The notes under the pieces are model-generated. The model did no database searches, was not told where the DNA came from, and saw only the letters and a list, made by a program, of their open reading frames with translations. This document shows, piece after piece, positions 47,551 to 58,500 of a stretch of 64,000 bases of DNA; within the stretch, counting starts at the first letter, position 1; the number at the start of each line of letters is the position of its first letter. The position numbers were made by a program, and so were the translations under genes. The stretch is from Roseateles sp. (GTDB taxonomy: Bacteria; Pseudomonadota; Gammaproteobacteria; Burkholderiales; Burkholderiaceae_C). The stretch is from the NCBI RefSeq assembly GCF_019237615.1, contig NZ_JAFAGT010000033.1, positions 1 through 64,000 on the forward strand, written 5' to 3'.

Positions 47551-50289
47551 TCAATCCTTCAGGTGCTCGCCGACCAGTGCCAGGTTCTGGATGGCGGCCA
47601 GTCCCCACTGCGCGGTGTCGTTGGTGCTGATCCAGGGCGCCTCGTCCACCGGGTTCAGCGCCAGCGGGCCGGCGATGCGCGTGGTCTTCAGCGGCTTGGC
47701 GCCGAAGCGGCCGTCGCCGAGGAATTCCTTCCAGGCCCGCTGCGCCAGCGCCGGGTCCCTGAGCTGCGCGGCGGCGTAGGCGGTCAGGCGTGAGTGGCCC
47801 ACGCTGAGCACCGGGCTGCCGCCGTGCGGCATGCCCAGGGCCTTGACCTGCTGCTCGCGCGGCGCGTTGTAGAGCGCGCAGTACTGCAGCCAGGCCTGCC
47901 TGAACTCGGGCATGTCGATCAAGTCCACCAGCTCGGCCAGCATCTCGACGGCGCCGAAGACCGCACTCAGGTGGCTGGCGCTGACCTTGTCGCCGCTGAC
48001 GTTGTGGAAGGCGCCTTCGTTGGGCCCGCCCGGCTCGTAGCCGCCGCTGCCGGTGAAGAAGCCATGCGGCATGGCCGCGATGCCCTTCATGCCGCGCAGC
48101 AGCTTGTTGCGCCAGCGGACGTCGCCGCTGCGTTCCCATTCGGTCAGCACGTTCGCGACGACGGAGCCCCAGTCGGTGCCGAAGCCGATGCGCGCGGGCC
48201 AGGGGCCCTTGTCCACGCGGCCGGCGATCTTGCGTACCGGGTCCACCTCGTCCATCTTGGCGTCGGCGTTCAGCACCTCGCGCATGACGTCGCCCACGCG
48301 TTCGTCGGCCGTCAGGTAGTAGTAGAAGCGCCGGTAGGCGGACGTGGAGATGCGCGCCTGCTTGGCGCTGCAGCCCCAGTGCTGCACGTTGTGGCGCGTG
48401 CCCAGGCCCTGGAAGCGGCCGGCGTGATAGATGTCCACGTCGCTGGTGTGGCGCACCATGGCCTCGGCGAAGCGGAAGATGTCGGCGCGGCCGCTGCGCA
48501 GGTAGGCGTACCAGAGCCAGAGGTCGGGCGACAGCTCCGAGTTGTCCCAGGCGAAGCCGCCCACGTCGTAGCGCCACTCATGGCGGTCGGCGTCGTAGGT
48601 GTGGCGGATGTCGCCATAGTCCCAGAAGCCGTACCAGTGGCGCTGCTCGACCTCCTTGGCGTAGAAGCCGAAGAGGAAGTCCAGCCTGTCCTCGATTTTC
48701 TGGCGCATGGGCGTGGAGCGGTCGGGCAGGCTCCACAGCCGGCCGAACACGCCCGCCTGCAGATAGCGCTGCGGCGCGGCGGCCAGTTGCGGCGGCGTCT
48801 GCACGGCGGCGGCCATCTGCACCAGGCGCTCGCGGCTGGGCGTGGCGGCCAGTGCCCACAGCGTGAGCTCGCTGCTGCGCGCGATGCCCATGGGCGTGCC
48901 GAAGCCCTTCTCGTAGTCTTCGTAGGTCATCTCCAGGCCTTCGAGCTCCTGCTCGTGGGTCTCCATGCCCAGGCCGTCGTGATAGAAGCGCAGGTCCATG
49001 GCCGGCGCCTCGGGGGAGTGCATCCACAGAGTCACCTGCGCGGCATCGGTGTGGGCGTTGCGGATGTCCAGCTGTGTCGGGTGGCGTTGCCAGAAGTCGC
49101 GCAGGCCGAAGGCCACGCCTCCCGTTGCGCCGCCGACATAGCCCGTGCCCGGCGCGCGCTTGCCAAAGGCCGCCGGAATCCAGCCATGGCCGGGCTGGGT
49201 GCGCTTCTTGATCTGGAAGCCATCGGCGCTGAGCTGGCTCAGCGTGTAGTCGCCCCAGGCGGGGATGCGGTGGTGCAGCTGGCGCACCTGCGCGCCCCAT
49301 TGCGCCAGCGGCGGCGTAGCGCGGCCGGCCAGCTGGGCCTCGCGCACGGCGGCGCCGGGGTCGCGGCGCAGGCCGGTGAGGTTACGCACGCCCTCGGCCC
49401 ACAACCCACCGGCTTCGCCGGCGAAGCGCACATGGCGGTCGTGCAGCGCGTCGCGCAGCGGCACGTCGAAGCGCAGGCCTATGCCGCGGAGGTAGTCGCG
49501 GTGCTCGTCGCCGTCGAAGACGAAGCTGTGCATGACGCGCAGCGATTCGGCGCCGGCGTAGAAATAGAAACGCACCGAGAACGGCAGCCACTCGCGACCG
49601 GCGGCGCTGCGGTGCTGGCCGTCCACCTTGACGACCGCGCGCACCGGGCCGGCCTGCTCGACGGTAAGCTTGGCAATGCGGCTCTGGAAAGCGGTCTGCG
49701 TGACGGGACCCTGCCCGGCATCGGGCTTGTCGTCGGTCTGCGCGACCAGCGTGCAGCCGCCCATCACCGCCCGGCCATCGCGTTCTATGCCCTGGATGAG
49801 CTGGGCTCCCTGGCGTGGCAACCGGCAGCGAATGACGCCGGTGTCGACCTCGACGGCGTCCGGCAGGTCCTTGACGCTGAGCCTGGCACCAGCCGCGGCC
49901 GTGCCCTTGCCGGGGCGGATGCGCGGCGCGGCGCCGGTGGCGACGCCGGCGGGCAGCGCGTGGGCCGTCCACTTCAGCGAGCCGTCGGGCCAGTAGGCCA
50001 ACGGCCAGGTCTGCAGCGGCAGCGGTCTGCCGTCGGCGTCCAAGGCGTGGAAGTCCTGGCCCCTGGGCTGCTCGCCACGCGGCCAGGGCAGGCCCAGCGT
50101 GGCGCCCAGCATCAGCTCGGGCGCGGCACCGTCCAGCCAGCGCAGCGCCGACGGATCGACCGCGGCCGGTGCCGCAGCCTGCGCAGGTGCCGCGGTGGAA
50201 GCCATGGTGGCCGTGGTGGCGAGGCTGGCCAGGCCACCGACGGGCAGCGTGGCGGTCTTGAAGAAGTGGCGGCGGCTGAAGTCGGTCAT
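47551..50289 (-). CDS. Exo-rhamnogalacturonan lyase-like protein (PL26 / PcRGLX type), Tat-exported
   Basis: 912 residues. The N-terminus MTDFSRRHFFKTATLPVGG is a twin-arginine signal. The first domain (about 48-140) has LMLGATLGLPWPRGE, like the PcRGLX N-terminal domain. A beta-sandwich domain follows (140-480), then an alpha/alpha barrel with QRHWYGFWDYGDIRHTY and RHNVQHWGCSAKQARIS. PL26 enzymes release unsaturated galacturonosyl-rhamnose from chain ends. Tat export is unusual for a lyase. GTG/ATG overlap with the symporter gene. Family assignment is from memory of the pattern. Confidence 0.8.
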   Translation of the reverse strand: MTDFSRRHFFKTATLPVGGLASLATTATMASTAAPAQAAAPAAVDPSALRWLDGAAPELMLGATLGLPWPRGEQPRGQDFHALDADGRPLPLQTWPLAYWPDGSLKWTAHALPAGVATGAAPRIRPGKGTAAAGARLSVKDLPDAVEVDTGVIRCRLPRQGAQLIQGIERDGRAVMGGCTLVAQTDDKPDAGQGPVTQTAFQSRIAKLTVEQAGPVRAVVKVDGQHRSAAGREWLPFSVRFYFYAGAESLRVMHSFVFDGDEHRDYLRGIGLRFDVPLRDALHDRHVRFAGEAGGLWAEGVRNLTGLRRDPGAAVREAQLAGRATPPLAQWGAQVRQLHHRIPAWGDYTLSQLSADGFQIKKRTQPGHGWIPAAFGKRAPGTGYVGGATGGVAFGLRDFWQRHPTQLDIRNAHTDAAQVTLWMHSPEAPAMDLRFYHDGLGMETHEQELEGLEMTYEDYEKGFGTPMGIARSSELTLWALAATPSRERLVQMAAAVQTPPQLAAAPQRYLQAGVFGRLWSLPDRSTPMRQKIEDRLDFLFGFYAKEVEQRHWYGFWDYGDIRHTYDADRHEWRYDVGGFAWDNSELSPDLWLWYAYLRSGRADIFRFAEAMVRHTSDVDIYHAGRFQGLGTRHNVQHWGCSAKQARISTSAYRRFYYYLTADERVGDVMREVLNADAKMDEVDPVRKIAGRVDKGPWPARIGFGTDWGSVVANVLTEWERSGDVRWRNKLLRGMKGIAAMPHGFFTGSGGYEPGGPNEGAFHNVSGDKVSASHLSAVFGAVEMLAELVDLIDMPEFRQAWLQYCALYNAPREQQVKALGMPHGGSPVLSVGHSRLTAYAAAQLRDPALAQRAWKEFLGDGRFGAKPLKTTRIAGPLALNPVDEAPWISTNDTAQWGLAAIQNLALVGEHLKD

Positions 50290-51944
50290 GTGCGGGCGTG
50301 TTGGACTGGGGAGGCCTGGGACTGGGGGGCGGCACCGCGACCCCAGAGGCGGTCATAGGGCCAGCCGGTCAGGCCTTCGACGATCTGGCGGTTGGTGGCG
50401 CTCTCGGCCGCGGTGGCACCCTGGCGCAGGCGCTCCACCTCGTGCACCAGCACGGCATGCGTGTCGGCGTTCAGGCGGAATCGCCACGAGGCCAGCAGGC
50501 CCAGCAGCATCAGCAGCAGCGGCCCGCCCACCATCAGCGCGGTGATGGTCTGTACGGCCTCGGGCGTTTGCGCGATGAGCTCGCCCGGGCGGGTCTTGGG
50601 CGACACATAGCCGCCCAGCTCGATGATCCAGCCGCTGGCGATGATGGCGGCACTTTGTGCCACCTTGCGCACCAAGGTCATCACGCCGGCAAAGATGCCC
50701 TCACGACGCTGACCGGTGACAGCCTCGTCGATGTCGGGCAGGTAGTTGTAGACCGACCAGGGAACGAAGTTCAGCGTGCCGCGGCCCAGGCCGGCGAGCA
50801 CGATGGGCACGAATAGCCAGAACACCAGGGCGGGCGAGAACCCGGTGCGCGTGGGATCCAGCGCGCCGAACAGGTTGGCGCCCAGGGCCTGGAAGCCCGC
50901 GGTGAAGCCTTCGGGCTGCGTCAGGTAGAAGCCCAGGTAGAGCAGCAGCGCGGCGCCGAACAGGCCGATGGCGATGCGGTAGGCAAGCACCGGGCCGGTG
51001 CGGATCACGATCTGGATGGCCACCATGACGGAGATCAGCTGCGCCACGTACATGACCGTCATCAGCTGCGAGATGACCAGGGTTGCGCCCATCAGCACCG
51101 TCGCCACGAAGATGGGGAAGGCGGTATTGAAGATGTCCTGCGACAGGTAGCCGCCCAGGTAGATGGACAGGTGCTGGCGGAAGGCGCGGATCTTCAGCGT
51201 GGAGAACAGGTCGCCGAACATTTTGACCGGCAGGTTGAGCGCGGCCTTGAGGCTGAAGCCACCATAGGTCTGCGACAACACGGCCTGCTCGCGCGGGCCA
51301 TAGGGCCGCTCCCAGCTCGTCAGCACGACGATGAGCACGACCACCGAGAAGATGACGCCGAAGATGGCCGCCATCCAGAAGAATGTGTCGGGCGAGTCCT
51401 TGCCGCCGAAGCTGCTGATCAGCAGCGTGGGCAGATAGGAGGCCAGGATGGCCGAACTCTGCGCGACGATCATGCGTGCGCCGGCGAACCTGGCCTTGGC
51501 CTTGTAGTCCTTGGTCATCTCGGCCGCCAACGTTTCCCAGGGGATGAGAAACATCGTGTAGAGCAGCTCGAAGAAGATGAAGGCCAGCAGGTAGTAGGTG
51601 AAGCTGTGGCCGGTGCGGAAGATCAGCGCAAAGCTGGGCAGCAGCGGGATGGTGATGAGCAGGAAGACCTTGCGCCGGCCTATCTTGCGGCCCACCCAGG
51701 TGTGGCGCAGGTTGTCGGACACATAGCCGATCAGCGGGCAGGTGATGGCTTCCAGCAGTCGCGGCAGGCCGAGGATCAGCCCGGCCTCCACGGCGCTGAG
51801 GCCGCAGAAGGTCGTGAAGAAATAGAACAGCCAGCCGGTGATGACGGCCTGGGCGCCGGCGCCCAGCATGTCGCCCGAGCCCCAGCCCCAGTAGTTGATC
51901 CAGTTAGGCTCGCGGGCCGCGGGGTGAAGGTTCTTCTGCTGCAT
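50286..51944 (-). CDS. GPH-family sugar:cation symporter (MFS)
   Basis: 552 residues with about 12 membrane segments. The opening WGSGDMLGAGAQAVITGWLFYFF and the loop GYVSDNLRHTWVGRKIGRRK carry the GPH signature for glycoside/uronide symport. The protein is longer than typical (450-500) because of a soluble C-terminal tail (about 490-552). Position between GH105 and the PL26-like gene suggests it imports unsaturated rhamnogalacturonan disaccharides or oligosaccharides. Confidence 0.88.
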   Translation of the reverse strand: MQQKNLHPAAREPNWINYWGWGSGDMLGAGAQAVITGWLFYFFTTFCGLSAVEAGLILGLPRLLEAITCPLIGYVSDNLRHTWVGRKIGRRKVFLLITIPLLPSFALIFRTGHSFTYYLLAFIFFELLYTMFLIPWETLAAEMTKDYKAKARFAGARMIVAQSSAILASYLPTLLISSFGGKDSPDTFFWMAAIFGVIFSVVVLIVVLTSWERPYGPREQAVLSQTYGGFSLKAALNLPVKMFGDLFSTLKIRAFRQHLSIYLGGYLSQDIFNTAFPIFVATVLMGATLVISQLMTVMYVAQLISVMVAIQIVIRTGPVLAYRIAIGLFGAALLLYLGFYLTQPEGFTAGFQALGANLFGALDPTRTGFSPALVFWLFVPIVLAGLGRGTLNFVPWSVYNYLPDIDEAVTGQRREGIFAGVMTLVRKVAQSAAIIASGWIIELGGYVSPKTRPGELIAQTPEAVQTITALMVGGPLLLMLLGLLASWRFRLNADTHAVLVHEVERLRQGATAAESATNRQIVEGLTGWPYDRLWGRGAAPQSQASPVQHART

Positions 51945-51951
51945 GTCGGCC

Positions 51952-53115
51952 TCAGATGAAGCGGACGAGCAGTTCGCCCATGGCCAGCAGCGCCATCGCT
52001 TGGCCGAAGGGCATTGAGGTCAGCGGGATGTCCTTGTATTCCTGCAGCGTGTTGAAGACCGGCGTGCCGAAGCTGACCTGGGTCAGCTCGCCCGCGTCGC
52101 TGATCTTGCTGCGCACGGCCAGCGCGGCCTTCACGCCGAAGGCCTCGTAGTCCTTGGAGATGTAGCCCTTGCGGACAGCCTTCAGGATGCCGTAGGCGAA
52201 GCCGGCCGACGCGGCGGCTTCGTCGTACGACGTCGGGTCGTCCAGCAGCGTGGGCCACAGGCCGGACGCTGACTGGCAGCCCGCCAGCGCCTTGACCTGG
52301 GCCTCCAGCGTGGAGACGAGGAACTGACGGAAGGCATCACCTTCGGGCAGGTTCAGCAGCTCGATGAACTCCGGGATGACGATGGTGACCCAGGAGTTGC
52401 CACGTGCCCACAGCGCGTTGGCGAAGTTGTGACGGCCGTCGAAGGTCCAGCCATGGAACCAAAGACCGGTCTTGCGGTCGGCCAGGTACTTGATGTGGAC
52501 GAGGAACTGGCGCTTGGCCTCCTCGACATAGTGCGGGCGGTTCAGCAGCAGGCCGAACTTGGCCAGCGGCAGCACCGACATCATCAGCGTGTCGTCCCAC
52601 AGCTGCTGGTGGTTGACACTGTTGTAGACGATGTGCTGGAAGCCGCCTTCCTCGGTGCGCGGCAGTTCGTGGTAGACCCATTCCGCCCAGCGGTCGATGT
52701 AAGGCAGGAAGCGGCGCTCGCCACTGCGCTCGAACAGATAGGCCAGGGTCAGGAAGGGCGCCACCGTGTTGATGTTGCGGCTGGGCATGCCCTCCTTGAA
52801 CCGTGCCTCGAACCAGTCGGTCATGATGTCCCAGGCCTTGGGGTCGCCGGTCAGCTCCCAGACCTTGTAGACGCCGTAAAGGCCCACGCCGTGGGTCCAC
52901 TCGAAGCCGTTCCAGCCCTTGGTGTCCAGCACGCGGCCATCGTCCAGGCGCAGCAGGAACTTGCCGTCCTGGTCCTCGATGTGGATCAGGTTGTCGATGA
53001 GGCGGGCTATGGCGCCGCGGATGTCGTCGCGGTCCGCGCCGAGGTGGGCCGCGTGATGGGCCAGCAGCGGGTGGATCCTGGAGGAGTCGACGGGCTTGAG
53101 GACTTGCTTGGACAT
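51952..53115 (-). CDS. GH105 unsaturated rhamnogalacturonyl hydrolase
   Basis: 387 residues of the alpha/alpha6 barrel family of YteR/YesR/RhiN. WNGFEWTHGVGLYGVYK and QLWDDTLMMSVLPLAKFG (Asp174 or Asp175 is the hydration acid) are diagnostic. No signal peptide, so cytoplasmic. It removes the unsaturated uronate left by PL11/PL26 action, exposing rhamnose for RhaI. Seven bases before the symporter gene. Confidence 0.93.
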   Translation of the reverse strand: MSKQVLKPVDSSRIHPLLAHHAAHLGADRDDIRGAIARLIDNLIHIEDQDGKFLLRLDDGRVLDTKGWNGFEWTHGVGLYGVYKVWELTGDPKAWDIMTDWFEARFKEGMPSRNINTVAPFLTLAYLFERSGERRFLPYIDRWAEWVYHELPRTEEGGFQHIVYNSVNHQQLWDDTLMMSVLPLAKFGLLLNRPHYVEEAKRQFLVHIKYLADRKTGLWFHGWTFDGRHNFANALWARGNSWVTIVIPEFIELLNLPEGDAFRQFLVSTLEAQVKALAGCQSASGLWPTLLDDPTSYDEAAASAGFAYGILKAVRKGYISKDYEAFGVKAALAVRSKISDAGELTQVSFGTPVFNTLQEYKDIPLTSMPFGQAMALLAMGELLVRFI

Positions 53116-53138
53116 GGTCTTGTCTCTCTGTGTACTGC

Positions 53139-55541
53139 TTAGAGGTTCAGCTCGGCCGGCACGAGGCCGGGGGCCGAGACGCGCAGGTGCGCGGGTGATG
53201 TGTTGCCGGTGCGGCGCAGGACGGCGAGGCCGCGCCCTTCGTAGGCTGCATGCTCGGCATCACGCGGATCATCCACATCCGCGAGGCTGCCATTGCCGAT
53301 GCCGAGGATCTCGAGCGGGCCCATGGTGTCGAAGCGCAGCTTGTGCGTCGCGTCGGGTACGCGCCGGCCCAGGGCATCGACGACGAAGAACTGGATCTGC
53401 TCGACGCCGTCCCGGCCGCTGCCCACGCGCTGCAGCTCGATGCGTGCGGCGGTGCCTGCCGTCTGGAGCTTGAACTCGGCGGCGGGCTTGCCGTCCTGCA
53501 GGCCCACGGCCTTCAGCTCGCCGGCTTCGAAGGGCAGCGTCCAGCTCAGGATGCCTTCGACGGCATCGGCGGCCCGCTGCGTGCCGACCAACAGGCCGTT
53601 CAGCCACAGCTGCACCTCGGGCGTGTTGGCATAGGCCGAAACGACCATGGACTCTCCCTCGGGCCAGTTCCAATGCTCGGCGACCTTGGCACGCTTTTGC
53701 TGGTCCAGCAGCGGCGTGCCCTGGCCGGAGGCAGACGCGATTTGCGTTGCCGAGGCGGTGGCGGCGGCCAGGTAGACGACCGGCCCGGTCGCCCACAGGC
53801 TGGCGCGGAAGGCGCCGCGTGGCTTCATGAAGCCGGCCAGATCGAAGAGGCCGAAGTCCGCCGCACGCAGCGGCCAGCGGCCGGCCTCGCCGAGGTAGTC
53901 GAAGCCGGTCCAGAGAAACTGGGCGCTGATGTAGGGCGTGTCGCGCACGACGGCCCAGGCACGGTAGTCGTGGCGGTTCTCGCTGCCGTAGATGATGCGC
54001 CGCGGGTGCTTCGCATGGTCGGCCGCGTAGCGGGCTTCCTGGTAGTTGTAGCCGGCCATGTCGAACAGTGCGGCGAACCCCACCGCGTCGCTCATCTCCA
54101 CCGAGGCCAGTGCCGCGGTGACGGGGCGGGTCGGGTCCATGCGGCGCACGGCATCCACCAGCGGCCGGCCCCAGCGAACCAGGTCGCTGGCCGGCGGCGC
54201 GGAGGCGCGGTACCTGGCGCCCAGCACCGGGTGGGAAAACGGGTCGTTGGGGTAGTCGACTTCGTTGCCGACGCTCCACATGACGATGCTGGGATGGTTG
54301 CGGTCGCGCCTTACCATGTCCTCGACATCGCGCACGCCCCAGGCGGCGAACTCCTCGCCATAGCCCTGGCGGCCCGGCACGCCGACGTTCCAGCCCTCTA
54401 TCCACTTGTTCTTGGTGGGCGAGAACTCGTCGAAGGCCTCGACCTGCACCAGAAATCCCATTCGGTCCGCCAGGTCCAGCAGTTCGGGCGCCGGTGGGTT
54501 GTGGCTGGTGCGGACGGCGTTGACGCCGATGTCCTTCAACTGCTGCAGCCGGCGCTCCAGCACAGCCACCGGCACGGCCGCGCCCAGGCTGCCGGCATCA
54601 TGGTGCAGGCAAACGCCCTTGAGCTTGAGTGGCTGGCCGTTCAGCGTGAAGCCGGTGTCGGGGTCGAAGCGGAAGCTGCGGATGCCGAAGGGCGTGTCGG
54701 TCTGATCCACCTGCTTTCCCTGCACCAGCACGCTTTGGCGCAAGGTGTAGAGGGTGGGTGTCGCGGGCGACCAGCGATGTGGGCGGTCGACCGACAGCGA
54801 CTGCGAGAGTGCGCGACGCTCGCCAGCGGCGAGTCGGGCCTGCGTTTCGCGCGCGGCGACGATGCGGCCGTCCGGCGCGACGACCTCGCTGCGCAGCGTG
54901 AACCGGCGGGCGTCGGCCGCGGCGTTGACGAGTTCCGTTTCTGCCTTCACGTCGGCTCTGGCAGCGCCGACCTTGGCCGTCATCACTTGGCTGCCCCACG
55001 GCGCGATGTGCAGCGCATCCGTGAAGCTCAGCCGCACGTCGCGGTAGATGCCGGAGCCGGTGAAGTAGCGCGAATCCATCTGCCGCGAGTGGTCCACGCG
55101 CACGGCCAGCACGTTGGGGCTGCCGTCGAACTTCAGGTAGGGCGTCAGCTCGAACTGGAAGCTGCTGTAGCCGTACGGTCGGCCGCCGACGTAGCTGCCG
55201 TTGATCCAGACCTGCGCATGGTCGTAGACGCCATCGAAGGTGACGCGCGCGAGGCGGCCCTTCTGCTCGGCGCCCACGGCGAAGCTGCGGCGGTACCAGG
55301 CGATGCCGCCGGCCGCATAGCCGTTGCCGCTCCCGTGCTCGGCGCGCAAGGGCTCGTGCTGGCTCCAATCGTGAGGCACGCGCACGGCCCGCCAGCCGCT
55401 GTCGTCGAAGGCCGGCTGCATGGCGGCGCCGGGATCGCTTTTGTGGAAACGCCAGCCGCTGTCCAGCGTCTGCTCCTGGCGCTGGGCCAGGGCAGAGCCG
55501 GCAAGCGCCAACAGGGTGATGGCAAGGCCGGTACGGTGCAT
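53139..55541 (-). CDS. Secreted GH2 beta-galactosidase-type enzyme
   Basis: About 800 residues with a signal peptide (ending ALAQ). Jelly roll with AWYRRSFAV and DHAQVWINGSYVGGRPYGYSS in pieces, TIM barrel with GVCLHHDAGSLGAAV and VNAVRTSHNPPAPELLDL. Acid/base Glu in WSVGNEVDYP, nucleophile Glu in IIYGSENRHD. Extra C-terminal sandwich domains resemble Bacteroidetes GH2 enzymes. It would remove galactose from side chains. A GTG two codons earlier (55547) overlaps the upstream stop and is an alternative start. Confidence 0.88.
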   Translation of the reverse strand: MHRTGLAITLLALAGSALAQRQEQTLDSGWRFHKSDPGAAMQPAFDDSGWRAVRVPHDWSQHEPLRAEHGSGNGYAAGGIAWYRRSFAVGAEQKGRLARVTFDGVYDHAQVWINGSYVGGRPYGYSSFQFELTPYLKFDGSPNVLAVRVDHSRQMDSRYFTGSGIYRDVRLSFTDALHIAPWGSQVMTAKVGAARADVKAETELVNAAADARRFTLRSEVVAPDGRIVAARETQARLAAGERRALSQSLSVDRPHRWSPATPTLYTLRQSVLVQGKQVDQTDTPFGIRSFRFDPDTGFTLNGQPLKLKGVCLHHDAGSLGAAVPVAVLERRLQQLKDIGVNAVRTSHNPPAPELLDLADRMGFLVQVEAFDEFSPTKNKWIEGWNVGVPGRQGYGEEFAAWGVRDVEDMVRRDRNHPSIVMWSVGNEVDYPNDPFSHPVLGARYRASAPPASDLVRWGRPLVDAVRRMDPTRPVTAALASVEMSDAVGFAALFDMAGYNYQEARYAADHAKHPRRIIYGSENRHDYRAWAVVRDTPYISAQFLWTGFDYLGEAGRWPLRAADFGLFDLAGFMKPRGAFRASLWATGPVVYLAAATASATQIASASGQGTPLLDQQKRAKVAEHWNWPEGESMVVSAYANTPEVQLWLNGLLVGTQRAADAVEGILSWTLPFEAGELKAVGLQDGKPAAEFKLQTAGTAARIELQRVGSGRDGVEQIQFFVVDALGRRVPDATHKLRFDTMGPLEILGIGNGSLADVDDPRDAEHAAYEGRGLAVLRRTGNTSPAHLRVSAPGLVPAELNL

Positions 55542-55543
55542 GC

Positions 55544-58500
55544 TCACCGCTGCAGGCTGCGTGGCTGCGCCACGGCTTCCAGCGGCACGCCACCGCGAGC
55601 CACGGCCAGCGGCAGCAGGCGCACGGCCTCCAGCGCATTGGCTGCGTCGCCGTCGGTCGTGACGGCCAGCGTCAGCGTGTTGTCGCCGTTGGGGTTGAGG
55701 ATGCCGGGCGGCAGCACGAAGACGCGCTGCGGGCCGATGTGGGCGATGAACTGGCCCAGGTTCCAGCCGTTGACGAAGATCAGCGCGCGGTTATCCACCT
55801 CGGAGCGAGGCTTCGTCGTGTCGCCGAAGGCCAGGCCCAACTGCACGTCGTGGCCTTGCGGCAGGTCCAGCTTGAAGCTCGTGCGCAACCAGTACGTGCC
55901 GGCGGCCGGGGGCGCGGCGCCGGGCGTGGTTGCCACCCAGCCAGCCTGCGGCTTGGCCGGGTCGATGGGCAGGTGCCAGCCCATGCGCTCGCCCTGCAGG
56001 CCGCCGTTGTTCAGCGGACCGCGCACGAGGTCGGCGATGTCCTCGCCGCCCTTGTTGCCTTGGATCTTCCACGCGATGGGCGTACCAAAGCGCTGGCCGC
56101 CTTTGGGGGTGAGCGACGCGGAGATCAGGCCGCGGGCCTCCTTGTGCACGTCGTCGGCGAACAAGTCCCAGTTGTGCGAGTTGTTGCGCACGACGACGGC
56201 GATGACGTGCTCGCCCGGCGGCAGATCCTTCAGCAGATGCCTGAAGGTGTCGGTGGTCTCGGGGAAGGGCCGGCCGGTGTCGTGGTCCTGCTGGCCGATG
56301 AACTTGCCATCCACCCAGACCTGGATCAGGCCGGCGCCGCCGCCACCGAAGAACAGTTCCAGTTGCAGGGGCTTGGACGTGCTCGTCGTGAATCGGCCGC
56401 GGTACCAGACGTCGCCGTGGTGGAAGCCGTAGTCGCTCATCGCCAGCACGGGCTGGCCCTTGTCCGGCGCCGTGTAGACGTTGGCGGCCGAGGCGCTCGC
56501 GTCGGCATTGCGCCAGGTGCTGTCGTCGAAGTCGGGGGCGGCCTCCAGCGAGTCGAAGCGGCGCGTCCAGGCCAACTGCGCCAGGTCGGGTAGCTGGACG
56601 GCGTCAGGGCCCGGCAGGGCGGCGCGGGCGGTGAGGCTGAAATCCTGCGCGCTGCTGGCGACGGCCTGGCCGTTGAAGCTCAGTCCGGTGATGCCTTCGG
56701 GCACCCAGGCGCGCAGCATGCTCGGCGCTGTCGTGTCGCCGGTCAGCTTCAGCGTCCTGCCTTCGATGGTCGCCGTGCGCACCAGGGCGGGGCTGCGCAC
56801 GAGGACGGCCTGTGTGCCGGCATGCAGGCGCCAGAACTCCTGGCCGGTCTTCTCGTCGGCGATCAGCAGCAGCAGCGGTGCACGGCCGGCGCCGCTGATC
56901 AGCACTTCGGTGAGGTCGCGATGCTGGTAGTTCAGGCGCAGGTCGCCGCGCTTGGCGTCCCAGTTCACCTGTGCCTGGCCGCGCAGCAGCTTGACCTGGG
57001 GCTTGCTCGCGAAGCGCAGTACGGTCTCGCCATCGTCGCCATTGCGGCCATACAGCAGTGCCACGTCGCGCGCGTCCTGCTGCAGTTGTGCCTGCAGCTC
57101 GCTGGTGCTGTAGACCAGGTGCTGGCGCTCCAGCGCGTAGCTGGCCAGCAGCATCTTGGCGTCCTGGCCGGTCAACGTCAGCCTGCCGGCCTGCGGGATC
57201 TGGTAGCTGCCGTCCCTGGTCTGCAGCGTGAAGCCGAACGCCTCGGTCCCGCTCAGGTGGTTGTGCTGGGCCAGCAGCACATGACTGCCGAGCGCGTTGT
57301 TGACGTTGTGATAGAGCCTGATCCTGGCGTTGCCGGGGTCCAGCACCTCGCCCTTGTCCATCGCCGCCAGCACGGGCGTGGCGGCCTGCACCAGGCCGCC
57401 CATCTGCTTGAGCACCAGTGCCTTGTCGCGCATCACGCGCGACTCGCTGATGGGCGAGCCGTAGTCGTAGCTTGTGTAGACCACGGGCCCGCCCAGCCAG
57501 CCCCAGCTGGTGCCGCCGTAGGCCATGTAGATGGAGTGGATGGTCAGCGAGTTGATCAGGCTGCCGCCATAGACCACGCGCTGGTAGCCTGGGCCCTGGC
57601 GCCTGGCCGTGCACTCGTAGGTGCCGTTGCTGCCCCAGTAGTCGAACCAGCCCGCGCCGATCTCGGCGACGAAACCCGGCGTGTTGGGCGAGGCGAGCGA
57701 GCCAACCTTGGGGAAGTTCCTGCCGTAGATGCCCCAGTCCTGCACCGGCGCCGGTGCGCCGGGCGTGCCGTCCACGCCGCAGACGCCGCCGGGGTAGCCG
57801 TCGAACGCGTAGAGGTCAGTCGGGCCGGGGTTGGCGAAAGGGGCGGTCGAGTTCTTCGGCGTCCAGTCCGGCAGCCGCGACGCGGCGTTGTGGAACAGCG
57901 GCACGGTGATGCCGTCGGCGCGCGCCTTGTCCGCCAGGTGCTGCATGTGGCGGATGTTCTTGGGGTTCACCGCGAACAGCTCGTTCTCCAGCTGGTAGGC
58001 GATGACGTTGCCGCCGCCGTTGGTGATCTGATGGCGGGCCAGGATGGCGTTGATCTGCGTCATCCATTCGTCGGTGGCGGCCTGGTACTCGGCCGCGTCG
58101 GTGCGCGCCTCGACGCGCTGGCGCAGCAGCCAGCCGGGGAAGCCGCCGGCCGTCAGCTCGGCATTCACATAGGGCCCCATGCGGGCGATGACGTACAGGC
58201 CTTCCTCCTCGGCCATCTGGATGGCGCGCTCGACGTTGCGGATGCCGGTGAAGTCGTAGTGGCCGGGCTTGGCCGAGTGGTAGCCCCAGCTGAAGTAGAA
58301 GGCCACGGCATTCAGGCCGGATGCCTTCATCTTCTGCAGCACGTCTCGCCACAGGCTGGGCGAGGGCAGGCGGAAGGGATGGAACTCGCCGCCGAAGATC
58401 ATCTCGCGCTTGCCGTCGATGATCAGCGAGTGGCGGTCCCAGGTGACAGTCTTCGGCTTGGCCTTGGGCGCCGTCGCGCGCTCCAGTTGCGCCGTGTCCT

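Noticed and set aside
53250-56432. An open frame of 1060 codons on the plus strand
   Set aside because: It runs opposite the GH2 and GH43/GH35 genes, has Val/Gly/Ala/His-rich low-complexity sequence and no recognisable domain.
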